The notes under the pieces are model-generated. The model worked only from the letters and a program-made list of their open reading frames with translations, ran no database searches and was not told the DNA's origin. The translations under genes and the position numbers were made by a program. A stretch of 39,741 bases of DNA from Curtobacterium sp. ISL-83 (GTDB lineage Bacteria > Actinomycetota > Actinomycetes > Actinomycetales > Microbacteriaceae): the NCBI RefSeq assembly GCF_018613895.1, contig NZ_JAGGPH010000010.1, positions 1 to 39,741 on the forward strand. The letters run 5' to 3'. Of the stretch, positions 25,181-32,896 are shown piece after piece. Every line of letters begins with the position of its first letter. Positions within the stretch are counted from its first letter, which is position 1.

Positions 25181-25194
25181 GTTCGTGTACGAAC
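25181..25194. promoter_or_regulatory. MarR-type operator, copy 1
   Basis: GTTCGTGTACGAAC is a perfect 6-bp inverted repeat around GT, 13 bp upstream of the UbiX-type start codon. It lies between divergent UbiX and MarR genes, the classic position for an autoregulated MarR operator. Confidence 0.75.
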
Positions 25195-25219
25195 TATGCG
25201 GCGAGGATGACGCTACTCT

Positions 25220-25233
25220 GACCGTGTACGAAC
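25220..25233. promoter_or_regulatory. MarR-type operator, copy 2
   Basis: GACCGTGTACGAAC matches copy 1 in 12 of 14 positions and lies 39 bp from it, 19 bp before the MarR ATG. Only the left arm is imperfect. One site per divergent promoter is likely. Confidence 0.7.
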
Positions 25234-25252
25234 TGCAATGGCCGGAGGATAG

Positions 25253-25681
25253 ATGTTCCACGAGACCGCGTTCCATCTCATGCGTGTGGTTCTGCAGGAA
25301 CACGGCGCGCGTTGGACTGAGCGTCTACCCGACCTGACGAAACCCCAGTACGCGGTGCTCAAGGCCCTTGCCGGTACGGACGGTCTCGACCAGAAGGCGC
25401 TTGGCGAGGTGAGCGCGACCACGAAGGCCACCCTCGCCGAGATGCTCGGCCGCATGGAGACTCGTGGTCTCATCGAACGCCGCGCGGACACTGCAGACGC
25501 GCGCCGCCGGGTCGTGCTGCTCACCCCGGCGGGCAGCGCGAAGCTCGCCGAGGCCCGGATTGTCGCCGATGCGCTGGAACGCGAGATGCTCGGGGTGCTG
25601 CCGGAGGCGGATGTCGTGGGACTCGCGGATACGCTGACTCGTTTGCGGGCGGCAATACGCGCGTCGACGTCGCAGGACTGA
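25253..25681 (+). CDS. MarR family regulator of the phenolic acid decarboxylase operon
   Basis: The 142-residue protein has the winged helix-turn-helix of MarR: LTKPQYAVLKALAGTDGLDQ, LGEVSATTKATLAEMLGRME as the recognition region, and the wing RGLIERRADTADARRRVVLLT, given by its ends. A helical dimerisation part flanks it on both sides. It is divergently transcribed from the decarboxylase genes, and two copies of a palindromic site lie between them, so it most likely represses both itself and the operon until a phenolic acid binds. ATG 25253 has GGAGG at good spacing. Confidence 0.9.
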   Translation: MFHETAFHLMRVVLQEHGARWTERLPDLTKPQYAVLKALAGTDGLDQKALGEVSATTKATLAEMLGRMETRGLIERRADTADARRRVVLLTPAGSAKLAEARIVADALEREMLGVLPEADVVGLADTLTRLRAAIRASTSQD

Positions 25682-25987
25682 AGGGAGCTACGGCGGTTCC
25701 GACGCTCCTTCCTGGCGCCCTTTTGAATTAACAACGGCCGTCCCGGGACCGTAGGTGACCTCAACCGCCCCTTGGGCTCGTGGTTTCGGGGGGGCGGTGG
25801 ATCTGTCGGGCGATGCTGCGCCTGAGGGGGCGTTTGGTTTCGAGTCCGCTCGTACCGTCAGCGCGGCGGCGCTGGGTGCCGGCACCGCGCGTTCTGGGAT
25901 TGCAGGAGAGGCGGACCCGGCGCGCCGTTTCTTGGGAGGCCGAGCGCAACGGCGTTCGCAGTGTCGGTTGTAGGGGAGCGGTTCAAG
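25682..25987. other. Intergenic region after the MarR gene, no gene seen
   Basis: An imperfect inverted repeat (GAAGGGAGC with GCTCCTTC) just after the MarR stop may terminate that gene. The remainder separates it from the convergent reductase gene and holds no recognisable coding sequence. Confidence 0.4.
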
Positions 25988-27343
25988 TTAGAGCATGGAG
26001 CTGAGGTCGGACCCGAGGGAGGGGTAGCTGGTGGGTGCGGATTTCAGCTGGCGGGTCGTGAGGCGAAGCTTGATGGCGAGCGCGAAGGTGTTGGTGAGTT
26101 CCGCGTATCCGCGGCCGAGCAGGTGCGCGCCGAGGATGGTGTCGGTGGTCCGATCGATGATGATTTTCGCTCTGGCCGTGTGCGCTCCGATCCGGTAGCT
26201 GGAGTACCAGCGGCTGGCGTCCGTGTTACGGATGATGATGTCGAAGCCCTGCGCGCGGGCTTCGTCCTCGAGCAGGCCCACCCGGTTCAGCTCGGGGAGG
26301 GTGAACACGGTGCTGGGGACGGCTGTGTATTCGGGGATGGTGGCCGCGCCCTTGAGCATGTTGGACGCGGCGACTTTCCCTTCGGACACTGCCACGGGTG
26401 TCAGCGGGCTGCCTGCGGTGTCGGCGACGTCGCCAGCGGCGTAGACGGCAGGGTTCGTGGTGCTTTGCAGGTGCCCCGCCACGGTGACGCCGCGACTGCT
26501 GACAGCGACATTCGCCGCGGCCAGGTTCAGCCCGTCCACGTTCGGCGTCCGGCCGGCGCCGTGGACCACAATGTCCGCGGCGATGGTGGAAGACCGGTCT
26601 CCCTGCGCCACGGTCACGGTGAAGCCGTCGCTGGTGGGATTGATGCGGGTGATGGTGGTGGAGGTATGCACGCTGATGCCGGTCTCTTCGGTGCTGCTGG
26701 TGAGGAGATCGTCGACGAGGTCGGGGTCGAAGCCGTTCAAGGGCCGGTCGCCGTGCTCGATGATGCTGCACGTGGCGCCGGCGCGGGCGGCGATGTGGGC
26801 GAACTCGAACGAGATGTACCCGCCGCCGACGAAGACGATGCGCGCCGGCAACGTGTCGAGGTTCAGAAAATCGGTGCTGTCGATCAGGTGCTCGTGACCG
26901 GGGAAATTCAGCGGTTTCGGGCGGGCACCGGTGGCGATGAGGAACCGGTCGGCGGAGTACTCGGTGCCACCGATATCGACCCGGTTCGGGCCGGTAAACC
27001 GAGCGGCCGTGTGGAACATGGTCACGGTGTTGCCAGCGAGTACCTGTTCGATGCCCTCCGGGACGGCGTCGGTGAAGCCGCGCTTGTGCCGCATCAACGC
27101 CGCCCAGTCGATGCGGATGCCGTTCTCGCTGATGCCGGTGTCGCCCATCAGGTGGGCGGCGTCAATGATTTCGGCGCCGCGGCGGAGGATCTTTTTCGGG
27201 TCGCAGCCGCGTAACGCGCAGGTCCCGCCGTACGGGAGCGGGTCGACGATGCCGACGTTCCATCCGGCGCCGGCGCACTTGTTCGCCGCGCTCACCCCCG
27301 CCATCCCCGCCCCGATGACGATGAGGTCAAAATCTGCGGTCAT
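25988..27343 (-). CDS. Pyridine nucleotide-disulfide oxidoreductase, mercuric/glutathione reductase-like
   Basis: The 451-residue flavoprotein has the FAD site LIVIGAGMAGVSAANKCA, the redox-active disulfide GGTCALRGCDPKK, the IATGARPKPL turn, the NAD(P)H site FVGGGYISFEFAHIAARAG and the second FAD motif VYAAGDVAD. The C-terminal interface domain is present (FTLPELNRVGLLEDEARAQG), but the usual His-Pro-Thr...Glu catalytic motif near the end is replaced by TSYPSLGSDLSS. No MerA-type metal-binding cysteine pair is seen. The protein is therefore reductase-like but probably not a standard glutathione or mercuric reductase. Its ATG overlaps the stop of the thioredoxin-like gene, which may encode its redox partner. 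Confidence 0.85.
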   Translation of the reverse strand: MTADFDLIVIGAGMAGVSAANKCAGAGWNVGIVDPLPYGGTCALRGCDPKKILRRGAEIIDAAHLMGDTGISENGIRIDWAALMRHKRGFTDAVPEGIEQVLAGNTVTMFHTAARFTGPNRVDIGGTEYSADRFLIATGARPKPLNFPGHEHLIDSTDFLNLDTLPARIVFVGGGYISFEFAHIAARAGATCSIIEHGDRPLNGFDPDLVDDLLTSSTEETGISVHTSTTITRINPTSDGFTVTVAQGDRSSTIAADIVVHGAGRTPNVDGLNLAAANVAVSSRGVTVAGHLQSTTNPAVYAAGDVADTAGSPLTPVAVSEGKVAASNMLKGAATIPEYTAVPSTVFTLPELNRVGLLEDEARAQGFDIIIRNTDASRWYSSYRIGAHTARAKIIIDRTTDTILGAHLLGRGYAELTNTFALAIKLRLTTRQLKSAPTSYPSLGSDLSSML

Positions 27344-27645
27344 GCCGTCACCGTGCCGATCGCTTCGCGCAGTTGCGACAGGGTCGGTGCGCCCGCCGGG
27401 CCGTCGGGAGTGCGGTACCGGCGGCAGGCAAGCCCCACGGCTGCTGACGGATCCGGGAAAAGGTCAGATCCGTCCCGCAGGATGCTCGGCGAGCCGTGAA
27501 AACCGACGACTTCAGCATCCTCGGCGGTCTCGATCCTCTGGTGCGTGACGACGACGTCGGGGTGCTCGGCCGCGACAACGGCCAACCGGTCGGCAGCGAC
27601 CGCCCAGTTCGGGCAGCCATCGAAGTACTGCAGCGTGATGTCCAT
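27340..27645 (-). CDS. Thioredoxin-like small protein with YFDGCPNW motif (DF family type)
   Basis: The 101-residue protein starts MDITLQYFDGCPNWAVAADR. Its thioredoxin-like fold has a single motif cysteine where relatives of the so-called DF family carry Cys or selenocysteine. The later HGSPSILRDGSDLF element is the cis-proline region. Such proteins usually stand beside MerR-type metal regulators and flavin disulfide reductases, as here. A role in metal or thiol redox chemistry is inferred. ATG 27645 is chosen by homology; a longer frame upstream crosses the promoter repeats and is not likely translated. Confidence 0.78.
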   Translation of the reverse strand: MDITLQYFDGCPNWAVAADRLAVVAAEHPDVVVTHQRIETAEDAEVVGFHGSPSILRDGSDLFPDPSAAVGLACRRYRTPDGPAGAPTLSQLREAIGTVTA

Positions 27646-27672
27646 GCCCGCCACGGTAAACGTTGCAGCACA

Positions 27673-27696
27673 GTGCAGGGTCAAGTGCAGGGTCAA
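27673..27696. promoter_or_regulatory. Direct 12-bp repeats in the divergent MerR promoter
   Basis: GTGCAGGGTCAA occurs twice head to tail in the 67-bp space between the thioredoxin-like gene and merR. On the minus strand each copy contains TTGACC, a good -35 sequence. One of them is followed 19 bases later by TTACCG, the long spacing typical of MerR-activated promoters. Confidence 0.6.
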
Positions 27697-27712
27697 GTGG
27701 TGAACTGGCGGC

Positions 27713-28120
27713 ATGCGAATCGGAGAAGTGGCTGCCGCGACAGGCGTCACCGCGCAAACCATCAGGTTCTACGAACGGCAGGGCCTGCTCCCGTCGCCGG
27801 ACCGACAGGGGAACGGGTATCGGGACTATGACGGCACTGCCGTGTCACGGCTCCGGTTCATTCGCGCTGCGCAAACCGCTGGACTGACGTTGTCCGAGAT
27901 CGAAGGGATCATCTCCGTCCGCAACGGCGGTGAGACACCGTGCGGGCACGTGTCGGGATTGTTGACGGTGAAGCTTGCGGAGGTCCATGACCGGCAGCGC
28001 GAGGAGCTCCAGGACCTGCTCACGGGAAGTGAGCAGCTGGATCCGGCGGCATGCTCGGACAGCGCGGTGTGCCAGATTTTTGCCGCTCCCCATGCCGGTC
28101 GTGGCACCACGCGCTCGTGA
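27713..28120 (+). CDS. MerR family metal-responsive regulator
   Basis: The 135-residue protein starts MRIGEVAAATGVTAQTIRFY, the MerR helix-turn-helix, followed by ERQGLLPSPDRQGNGYRDYD, the helix FIRAAQTAGLTLSEIEGIIS and the long dimer helix LLTVKLAEVHDRQREELQDL. Cysteines in TPCGHV and in the C-terminal LDPAACSDSAVCQIF fit the heavy-metal-sensing branch of the family. It is divergent from the thioredoxin-like and reductase genes, and probably activates them across the 12-bp repeats. The metal cannot be named from sequence alone. Confidence 0.88.
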   Translation: MRIGEVAAATGVTAQTIRFYERQGLLPSPDRQGNGYRDYDGTAVSRLRFIRAAQTAGLTLSEIEGIISVRNGGETPCGHVSGLLTVKLAEVHDRQREELQDLLTGSEQLDPAACSDSAVCQIFAAPHAGRGTTRS

Positions 28121-28276
28121 TGCAAACGGGCCGCGGTGGGGCCGTCGCGCAGCCGGCCGTGCTGCCATTACGGGTTGTTGGACTGCGATCCACATCACTG
28201 TTGCAGCGGCTCCGCCGTTCTCCGGGTCGTCCGCAACGACCTCGAACCGGATGACCCACTTCGAAGGAGCGGCACT

Positions 28277-28582
28277 GTGAAGGACATCACCGCAACCGCC
28301 AGAATCGGCCACACCGTCATCGCCCGCACCACCCACGGACGGCTCGTCGAAGGCAACGCCTACTTCCCCGAAGCGGACGTGCTGACCGACGCTCTCTCCT
28401 CGAGCGCATTGACCACGCTCTGCCCGTGGAAGGGCGTGGCCCGCTACCGGCACGTCACCCTCAACGGCGTCACCGTCAAAAACGCTGCCTGGACGTACCC
28501 GCTCCCGCTGCCCCTTGCCTGGTTCATCCGGAACAAAATCGCCTTCGAACCGAACACCGGCGTCACCGTCACCGGCAGCTGA
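28277..28582 (+). CDS. DUF427 domain protein
   Basis: The 101-residue protein has the DUF427 pattern: a beta-rich core with VIARTTHGRLVEGNAYFPE, the conserved TLCPWKGVARYRHVTL element and AAWTYPLPLPLAWFIRNKIA followed by FEPN. The function of this small family is unknown. GTG 28277 is supported by GAAGGAG upstream. It begins a run of three plus-strand genes (DUF427, CMD, haloacid dehalogenase) that may form one operon with merR or have its own promoter in the 156-bp gap. Confidence 0.85.
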   Translation: MKDITATARIGHTVIARTTHGRLVEGNAYFPEADVLTDALSSSALTTLCPWKGVARYRHVTLNGVTVKNAAWTYPLPLPLAWFIRNKIAFEPNTGVTVTGS

Positions 28583-28661
28583 GCTCCGCACCACCGCGCC
28601 GACGCGGCTCCCTACCGCAGCGGCCTCGAACCCCATCCACCCTTTTCAAGGAGACACCACT

Positions 28662-29195
28662 GTGAGTACCGATATGACGCAGTTCCCGGAAGCATCGCGT
28701 CCGTTCGCCGAACAACTTGAACGCCGCACCGCCAGGCTGCTGAACATCCACGCCGGCATGGCAGCGTCCCCCGCGGTCATCGCCGCGTTCGCGGGACTCA
28801 GCGCCGGCGTCGCCAAGCACGCCACCTTCGGCACGGCAACCCGGGAAGCGATCGCTCTCGCCGTCGGAAACCAGAACGGCTGCGACTACTGCCAAGCAGC
28901 GCACACCGTCTCCGCGAAACGGGCCGGCCTCACCGATGAGCAGATCCTCCAGATCCGTGCCGGCGAAGTCACCTTCGACCCGAAACTCGCAGCGCTCCTC
29001 GAAGTCGCCCGCGCCGCCGCAGCGAACACCGGCACGGTCCCCGCGGAGGTTCGAGACCACGCCTCCGCCGCTGGTTGGAGCGACGAGGAACTGCAGGAGC
29101 TCTTCGCCCACCTCGCCGTGAACCTCTACACGAACTTCTTCAACCACTACGCCGGCACGGAACTCGACTTCCCTTCCGCACCGTCCCTGACCTGA
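28662..29195 (+). CDS. Carboxymuconolactone decarboxylase (AhpD-like) family protein
   Basis: The 177-residue protein has the CMD-family helix pair with the redox motif NQNGCDYCQAAHTVSAKRAG, preceded by TREAIALAVG. That CxxC with the following histidine is as in the alkylhydroperoxidase AhpD. The C-terminal helix LQELFAHLAVNLYTNFFNHY is also typical. It may reduce peroxides or other small electrophiles; no specific substrate can be given. GTG 28662 is preceded by AAGGAG. The gap to DUF427 is 79 bp and to the dehalogenase gene 49 bp. Confidence 0.88.
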   Translation: MSTDMTQFPEASRPFAEQLERRTARLLNIHAGMAASPAVIAAFAGLSAGVAKHATFGTATREAIALAVGNQNGCDYCQAAHTVSAKRAGLTDEQILQIRAGEVTFDPKLAALLEVARAAAANTGTVPAEVRDHASAAGWSDEELQELFAHLAVNLYTNFFNHYAGTELDFPSAPSLT

Positions 29196-29244
29196 GCTGA
29201 GCTGACCTGACCGGCGCCCCTTTTGACGGGAGGACAGTGGTGTG

Positions 29245-29910
29245 ATGACTCGGCAACCCGTAACCATCTTCTTCGACGTCAACGAAACCCTGTCCGACCT
29301 CAGCAGCGTCGCGGAGGCGTTCGAACTCGTCGGCGCCAGCAAGTCGCTGGCGCCCACGTGGTTCGCGAGCGTCCTCCGCGACGGGTTCGCGCTCACCGCG
29401 TCCGGCAGCGACGCCGTGTTCGGGGACATCGCCAGGAACAACGCCCGTGATGTGCTCAGCGACGCCCCCGTCACCGGTGACCTCGATGATGCAGTGGACC
29501 GTGTCATGGCCGCGTTTGCAGCTGTCTCGGTGCACCCCGATGTCGCCCCGGGTCTCCATGCACTCCACGCGGCCGGGTACCGACTGTTCACTCTCTCGAA
29601 TGGGCCCACCAGCACCGCCGAGCGGTTACTGCGGGAGGCAGGTGCTTGGGAGAGCATCGACGAGTTCCTCACCGTCGAAGGACACACACCGTGGAAACCT
29701 GCTCGCGCGTCGTACCTGGATGCCGTAGCGCGCATCCGAAGCGAGGGGGCCGTCTACGTCGCCGCGGTGCATGCGTGGGACATCCACGGCGCATCGCAGG
29801 CCGGTCTGTCAACGATCTGGATCAACCGGTCCAGCCGTCACTATCCGGCACATTTTCGTCCACCGACCATCACCGTCAGCACTGTCGGCGAGATCCCAGC
29901 GCAGCTCTAA
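29245..29910 (+). CDS. HAD-superfamily hydrolase, 2-haloacid dehalogenase type
   Basis: The 221-residue protein opens with the HAD nucleophile motif TIFFDVNETLSDLSSV, has the motif II threonine/serine region LFTLSNGP, the motif III lysine in HTPWKPARASYLDA and the acidic end VHAWDIHGASQAGLSTIWIN. The arrangement and cap domain fit the type II haloacid dehalogenase group, whose members remove halide from 2-haloalkanoates, although many genomic members have other substrates. DxN instead of DxD in motif I is common in that group. ATG 29245 directly follows a GTG and has GGGAGGACA upstream. Confidence 0.85.
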   Translation: MTRQPVTIFFDVNETLSDLSSVAEAFELVGASKSLAPTWFASVLRDGFALTASGSDAVFGDIARNNARDVLSDAPVTGDLDDAVDRVMAAFAAVSVHPDVAPGLHALHAAGYRLFTLSNGPTSTAERLLREAGAWESIDEFLTVEGHTPWKPARASYLDAVARIRSEGAVYVAAVHAWDIHGASQAGLSTIWINRSSRHYPAHFRPPTITVSTVGEIPAQL

Positions 29911-30290
29911 ACACAGTGCAGCTAGGCAAGCCCGGAGCCATCACTTCCGGCAGCATCTCGCGGCCACCCTTGAATGTGGGAACGACGAGGTGTGGCGGAA
30001 AGGTTCGTATCTGCTACACGGTGGCTGTCGGTGGCCATTGACGGCCGGTTCTGGACGAGCGGGGCGGTTGAGCGGTCGATCGATGCGACAAGGGCTTGCC
30101 GTCGCTGCCGCCAGGTAGGGCTTCGCGCGCCGCGGACCCGAGCCGAGCCGAACCCTGTTCCTGGCGCCATCCACCGCGCCGGTGACTCGTCGCTGTGGGG
30201 TTGTGCATGCGGCCCGTCCTACGCTGAGTTTTCCGAGCGTCGGCAGCATGCTAAGGGGTCGACCAGCAACAGCGTCATGGAGGTCGCGGG
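29911..30290. other. Intergenic region before the second MarR gene, no gene seen
   Basis: No domain is recognisable on either strand. The end near 30280 contains GGAGGT, the ribosome site of the MarR gene. Confidence 0.4.
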
Positions 30291-30902
30291 GTGCCCTTGA
30301 CCATCGTTCGGCGTGAACACGCCCACCTCTACGGGCGTGAACCTCGCTCCAGTGCCGCGACAAGCGCCGTGGAGGCGTTGCTGCGCCTCCAGCATGCTGA
30401 GGAGCGGCAGCTCGAGCAAGCCCGCATCGCAGTGGGCCTGTCGAAGAACGCGTTTCACGCGGTCCGCTACATGCTGCAAGCACAGCGCGACGGTCGGATC
30501 ATGGGCTCGAAGGACCTCGCCGTGATGCTCAACGTGTCGACCTCGGCAGTGACGAAGATCGTCGACAGCCTCGTTGAGCGAGGCGACTTCGTCCGGGATC
30601 TGCACCCCACGGACCGTCGCGCGCAGGTTCTGGTGCCGACGGCGCAGGCTGGGAAGACGATCGACGAGGTGTATGCGCACTACCACCGTGTTGTAGTCGA
30701 GACGCTCGACGGTCTCCCCGAGGACGACAACGACGTCCTCACCCGCCGGTTAAACCAAATCGCCGACGCCCTCATCGCGGACGGCGTCGGCACGCCATTC
30801 GAGGACGAATACGTCGTTGCCGTCACCACCAAAAACGCTTCGCCCAGCGGAGAGCACATCGACGAGGACAGTACGGAACCTCGCGGAGCCCGCCGAGTGT
30901 GA
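30291..30902 (+). CDS. MarR family transcriptional regulator
   Basis: The 203-residue protein has a MarR winged helix-turn-helix: AVRYMLQAQRDGRIMGSKDL, AVMLNVSTSAVTKIVDSLVE and the wing RDLHPTDRRAQVLVPTAQAG. The N terminus adds about 30 residues before the first core helix and the C-terminal tail is polar, making it longer than usual. GTG 30291 is preceded by GGAGGT. No operon partner is present and no obvious operator was found; the target is unknown. It is distinct in sequence from the MarR at 25253. Confidence 0.83.
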   Translation: MPLTIVRREHAHLYGREPRSSAATSAVEALLRLQHAEERQLEQARIAVGLSKNAFHAVRYMLQAQRDGRIMGSKDLAVMLNVSTSAVTKIVDSLVERGDFVRDLHPTDRRAQVLVPTAQAGKTIDEVYAHYHRVVVETLDGLPEDDNDVLTRRLNQIADALIADGVGTPFEDEYVVAVTTKNASPSGEHIDEDSTEPRGARRV

Positions 30903-31094
30903 CACCCAGCAGCAAGTCCACAACGCCTCGTAGCTGACGCGCGCCAGCGTCTCCTCGGCGGACGCCACGCCATCGCCCACTCGATCAGCGTTTTGTCAAG
31001 TCCTCACCCTACTGACGCTGCGGGCGCATACTGCGCAGAACGGTGGTGCTCGCTCTTCTCTGGCACTGCCTCTGCCGCGCAGAAAGGCACCATC

Positions 31095-32363
31095 ATGGCT
31101 GTGTTGTTCCTTCCCCGCCGACTGGTGGCGGTGATTGCGGGAGTTGGTATCGCCGCCTCACTGGCCCTCATCTCGACCTCTGCTGCGTCGGCGGCCACGG
31201 TCATCAACGGTCCAATCAACCTCGGCGCAGCCGCACCATTCGGTGTCCTCGGTGCCAGCGCTGTCACGAACACTGGTCCGACTCTCATCAACGGTGACCT
31301 CGGCGTCTCGCCGGGCACCTCGATCACCGGGTTCGGTGCCGCACCCAGCGGAGTGGTCATCGGCACGGTTCACCAGACGGACGCTGTTGCCGTGCAGGCG
31401 CAACGCGACACCACGACCGCGTACAACGTCGCTGCGTCCCTCACCCCGACGCGAACCGGGTTGACGGAACTGAACGGCCTGTCCCTCACTCCTGGCGTGT
31501 ACTCCGGCGGCGCGCTCTCGCTCGCGAGCACCGGCACGCTCACCCTCGCTGGGACTGCGAACTCAGTGTGGGTGTTTCAGGCCGCATCAACCCTGACGAT
31601 TGGTTCCGGCACGAGGATCATCACCACCGGCGGCGCGAGCTCGTGCAACGTGTTCTGGCAAGTCGGCAGCTCCGCCACGATCGGCACCGGAGCGCAGTTC
31701 CAGGGCACCGTCCTCGCCCAGCAATCAGTGACCGCAACGACCAGTGCGACGGTCGTCGGCCGGCTCCTCGCCCGAGTCGGCGCCGTCACTCTCGACACGA
31801 ACACCATCACCGTCCCCAGCGGATGCCCTGCGTCTGGAACGCCCGCGCAAACCGTGTCGCCGACCATCACCTCGGGCACACCCCCGACAGCGACCGCCAG
31901 TCAGCCGTACTCGTACACCGTGAGCGCCACCGGAAGCCCGACACCGACCTACACTGCAACCGGCCTCCCCGCCGGCCTCACGCTGAACGGCACCACCGGA
32001 ACCATCTCCGGCACCCCCACCACCTCAGGCACCTCGGCCGTGACGATCACGGCAACGAACGACACACCGCCGAACGCAACGACCGTCGTCAGGATCACCG
32101 TCCGTCCCGCAACCCCTGCTCCCACCCGAAGCGCAACTGGGAGCACCACCCCGGCGACCACGACCACGACCCCGACAGCGACGACCCCCTCGCAATCGTC
32201 CGGGAGTACAACCCCCGCGGCAACCCTTGGCGCCAACCGCAACCACGGTGAGCTCGCCTACACCGGCAGTGACCCGACGCTGCCGCTCAGCGTCGCGGCG
32301 CTCCTCCTCGCCGCCGGCACCGTCCTCATCACCGCGCGACGTCGCGCGGCACGCCATGACTGA
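31095..32363 (+). CDS. Ice-binding (DUF3494) surface protein with LAYTG sorting signal
   Basis: The 422-residue protein has a signal peptide ([20 protein letters not shown], cleavage near ASAA). A DUF3494 ice-binding-like beta-helix domain covers about residues 35-245 ([59 protein letters not shown]). Next is an Ig-like putative-Ig repeat ([20 protein letters not shown]), then a Thr/Ser/Pro-rich linker. The C terminus is LAYTG, a hydrophobic stretch and RRRAARHD, a wall-sorting signal of the LAxTG type used by class E sortases in actinobacteria. DUF3494 proteins include ice adhesins, but others have no proven ice activity. ATG 31095 has GAAAGG upstream. Confidence 0.88.
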   Translation: MAVLFLPRRLVAVIAGVGIAASLALISTSAASAATVINGPINLGAAAPFGVLGASAVTNTGPTLINGDLGVSPGTSITGFGAAPSGVVIGTVHQTDAVAVQAQRDTTTAYNVAASLTPTRTGLTELNGLSLTPGVYSGGALSLASTGTLTLAGTANSVWVFQAASTLTIGSGTRIITTGGASSCNVFWQVGSSATIGTGAQFQGTVLAQQSVTATTSATVVGRLLARVGAVTLDTNTITVPSGCPASGTPAQTVSPTITSGTPPTATASQPYSYTVSATGSPTPTYTATGLPAGLTLNGTTGTISGTPTTSGTSAVTITATNDTPPNATTVVRITVRPATPAPTRSATGSTTPATTTTTPTATTPSQSSGSTTPAATLGANRNHGELAYTGSDPTLPLSVAALLLAAGTVLITARRRAARHD

Positions 32364-32517
32364 CTTTCTCCGGCTCCACCAACACCCGCGATCAGTTCCG
32401 GCCATTCGAAGGCAGGCGCAGCCGTCCAGCCATCGGAAGGGTGCTCATACCGTCCCTGGATGTCCGCGTGGCGAAGCAGTTGCGCTGCTGCCGGTTCATG
32501 CAACTCGCGACCATGGG

Positions 32518-32765
32518 CAGCAGGTGAACACGATGCTCTCCCGGTCGACGCCCTCGCCGATGCTGAACTGGCGAAGGTAGGAGTTGTTCGGTCGTTCCTG
32601 CGCGAGCCACTTCGCGCCCGCGTGTTCCGCGGCGGTGCGCTGCGCGCGGGTGGCGAGCAGCTGCGCGTCGATGTCGATGTCGATTGATGCGGGTTCAACA
32701 CCGGGCATGGTGGCGTTCAAGATGTACTTTTCCTGCTCCCGGTACAGGTCGCCGTCGCTGCACAC
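32518..32765 (-). pseudogene. Hsp20 small heat-shock protein fragment
   Basis: The frame reads DLYREQEKYILNATMPGVEP, then SIDIDIDAQLLATRAQRT, WLAQERPNNSYLRQFSIGEG and VDRESI, the alpha-crystallin domain of Hsp20 in order. The first dozen residues of the family and the whole end after VDRESI (the last beta strands and the I-x-I tail) are missing, and what follows is unrelated. It is a relic of about 80 residues out of roughly 140. Confidence 0.78.
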
Positions 32766-32896
32766 GAGGAGCGCGCCTCTTCAACGAAACCGACCAGAAC
32801 CGGCAGCGCGGGGAATCCGCAGCCTATGCAAGCCGATCGGGAGGTCCCGGGACAATAAGACCCGGAGCGGTCCGTCGGCGGGGAAACGGAACGTCT

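Noticed and set aside
25739..25765. CCGTCCCGGGACCG palindrome as an operator
   Set aside because: It is symmetric, but such GC-rich palindromes occur by chance at this GC content and there is no adjacent promoter.
25961..27214. Plus-strand open frame of 417 codons
   Set aside because: It lies opposite the disulfide reductase gene, which has clear motifs; the opposite frame is Gly/Val-rich without a family.
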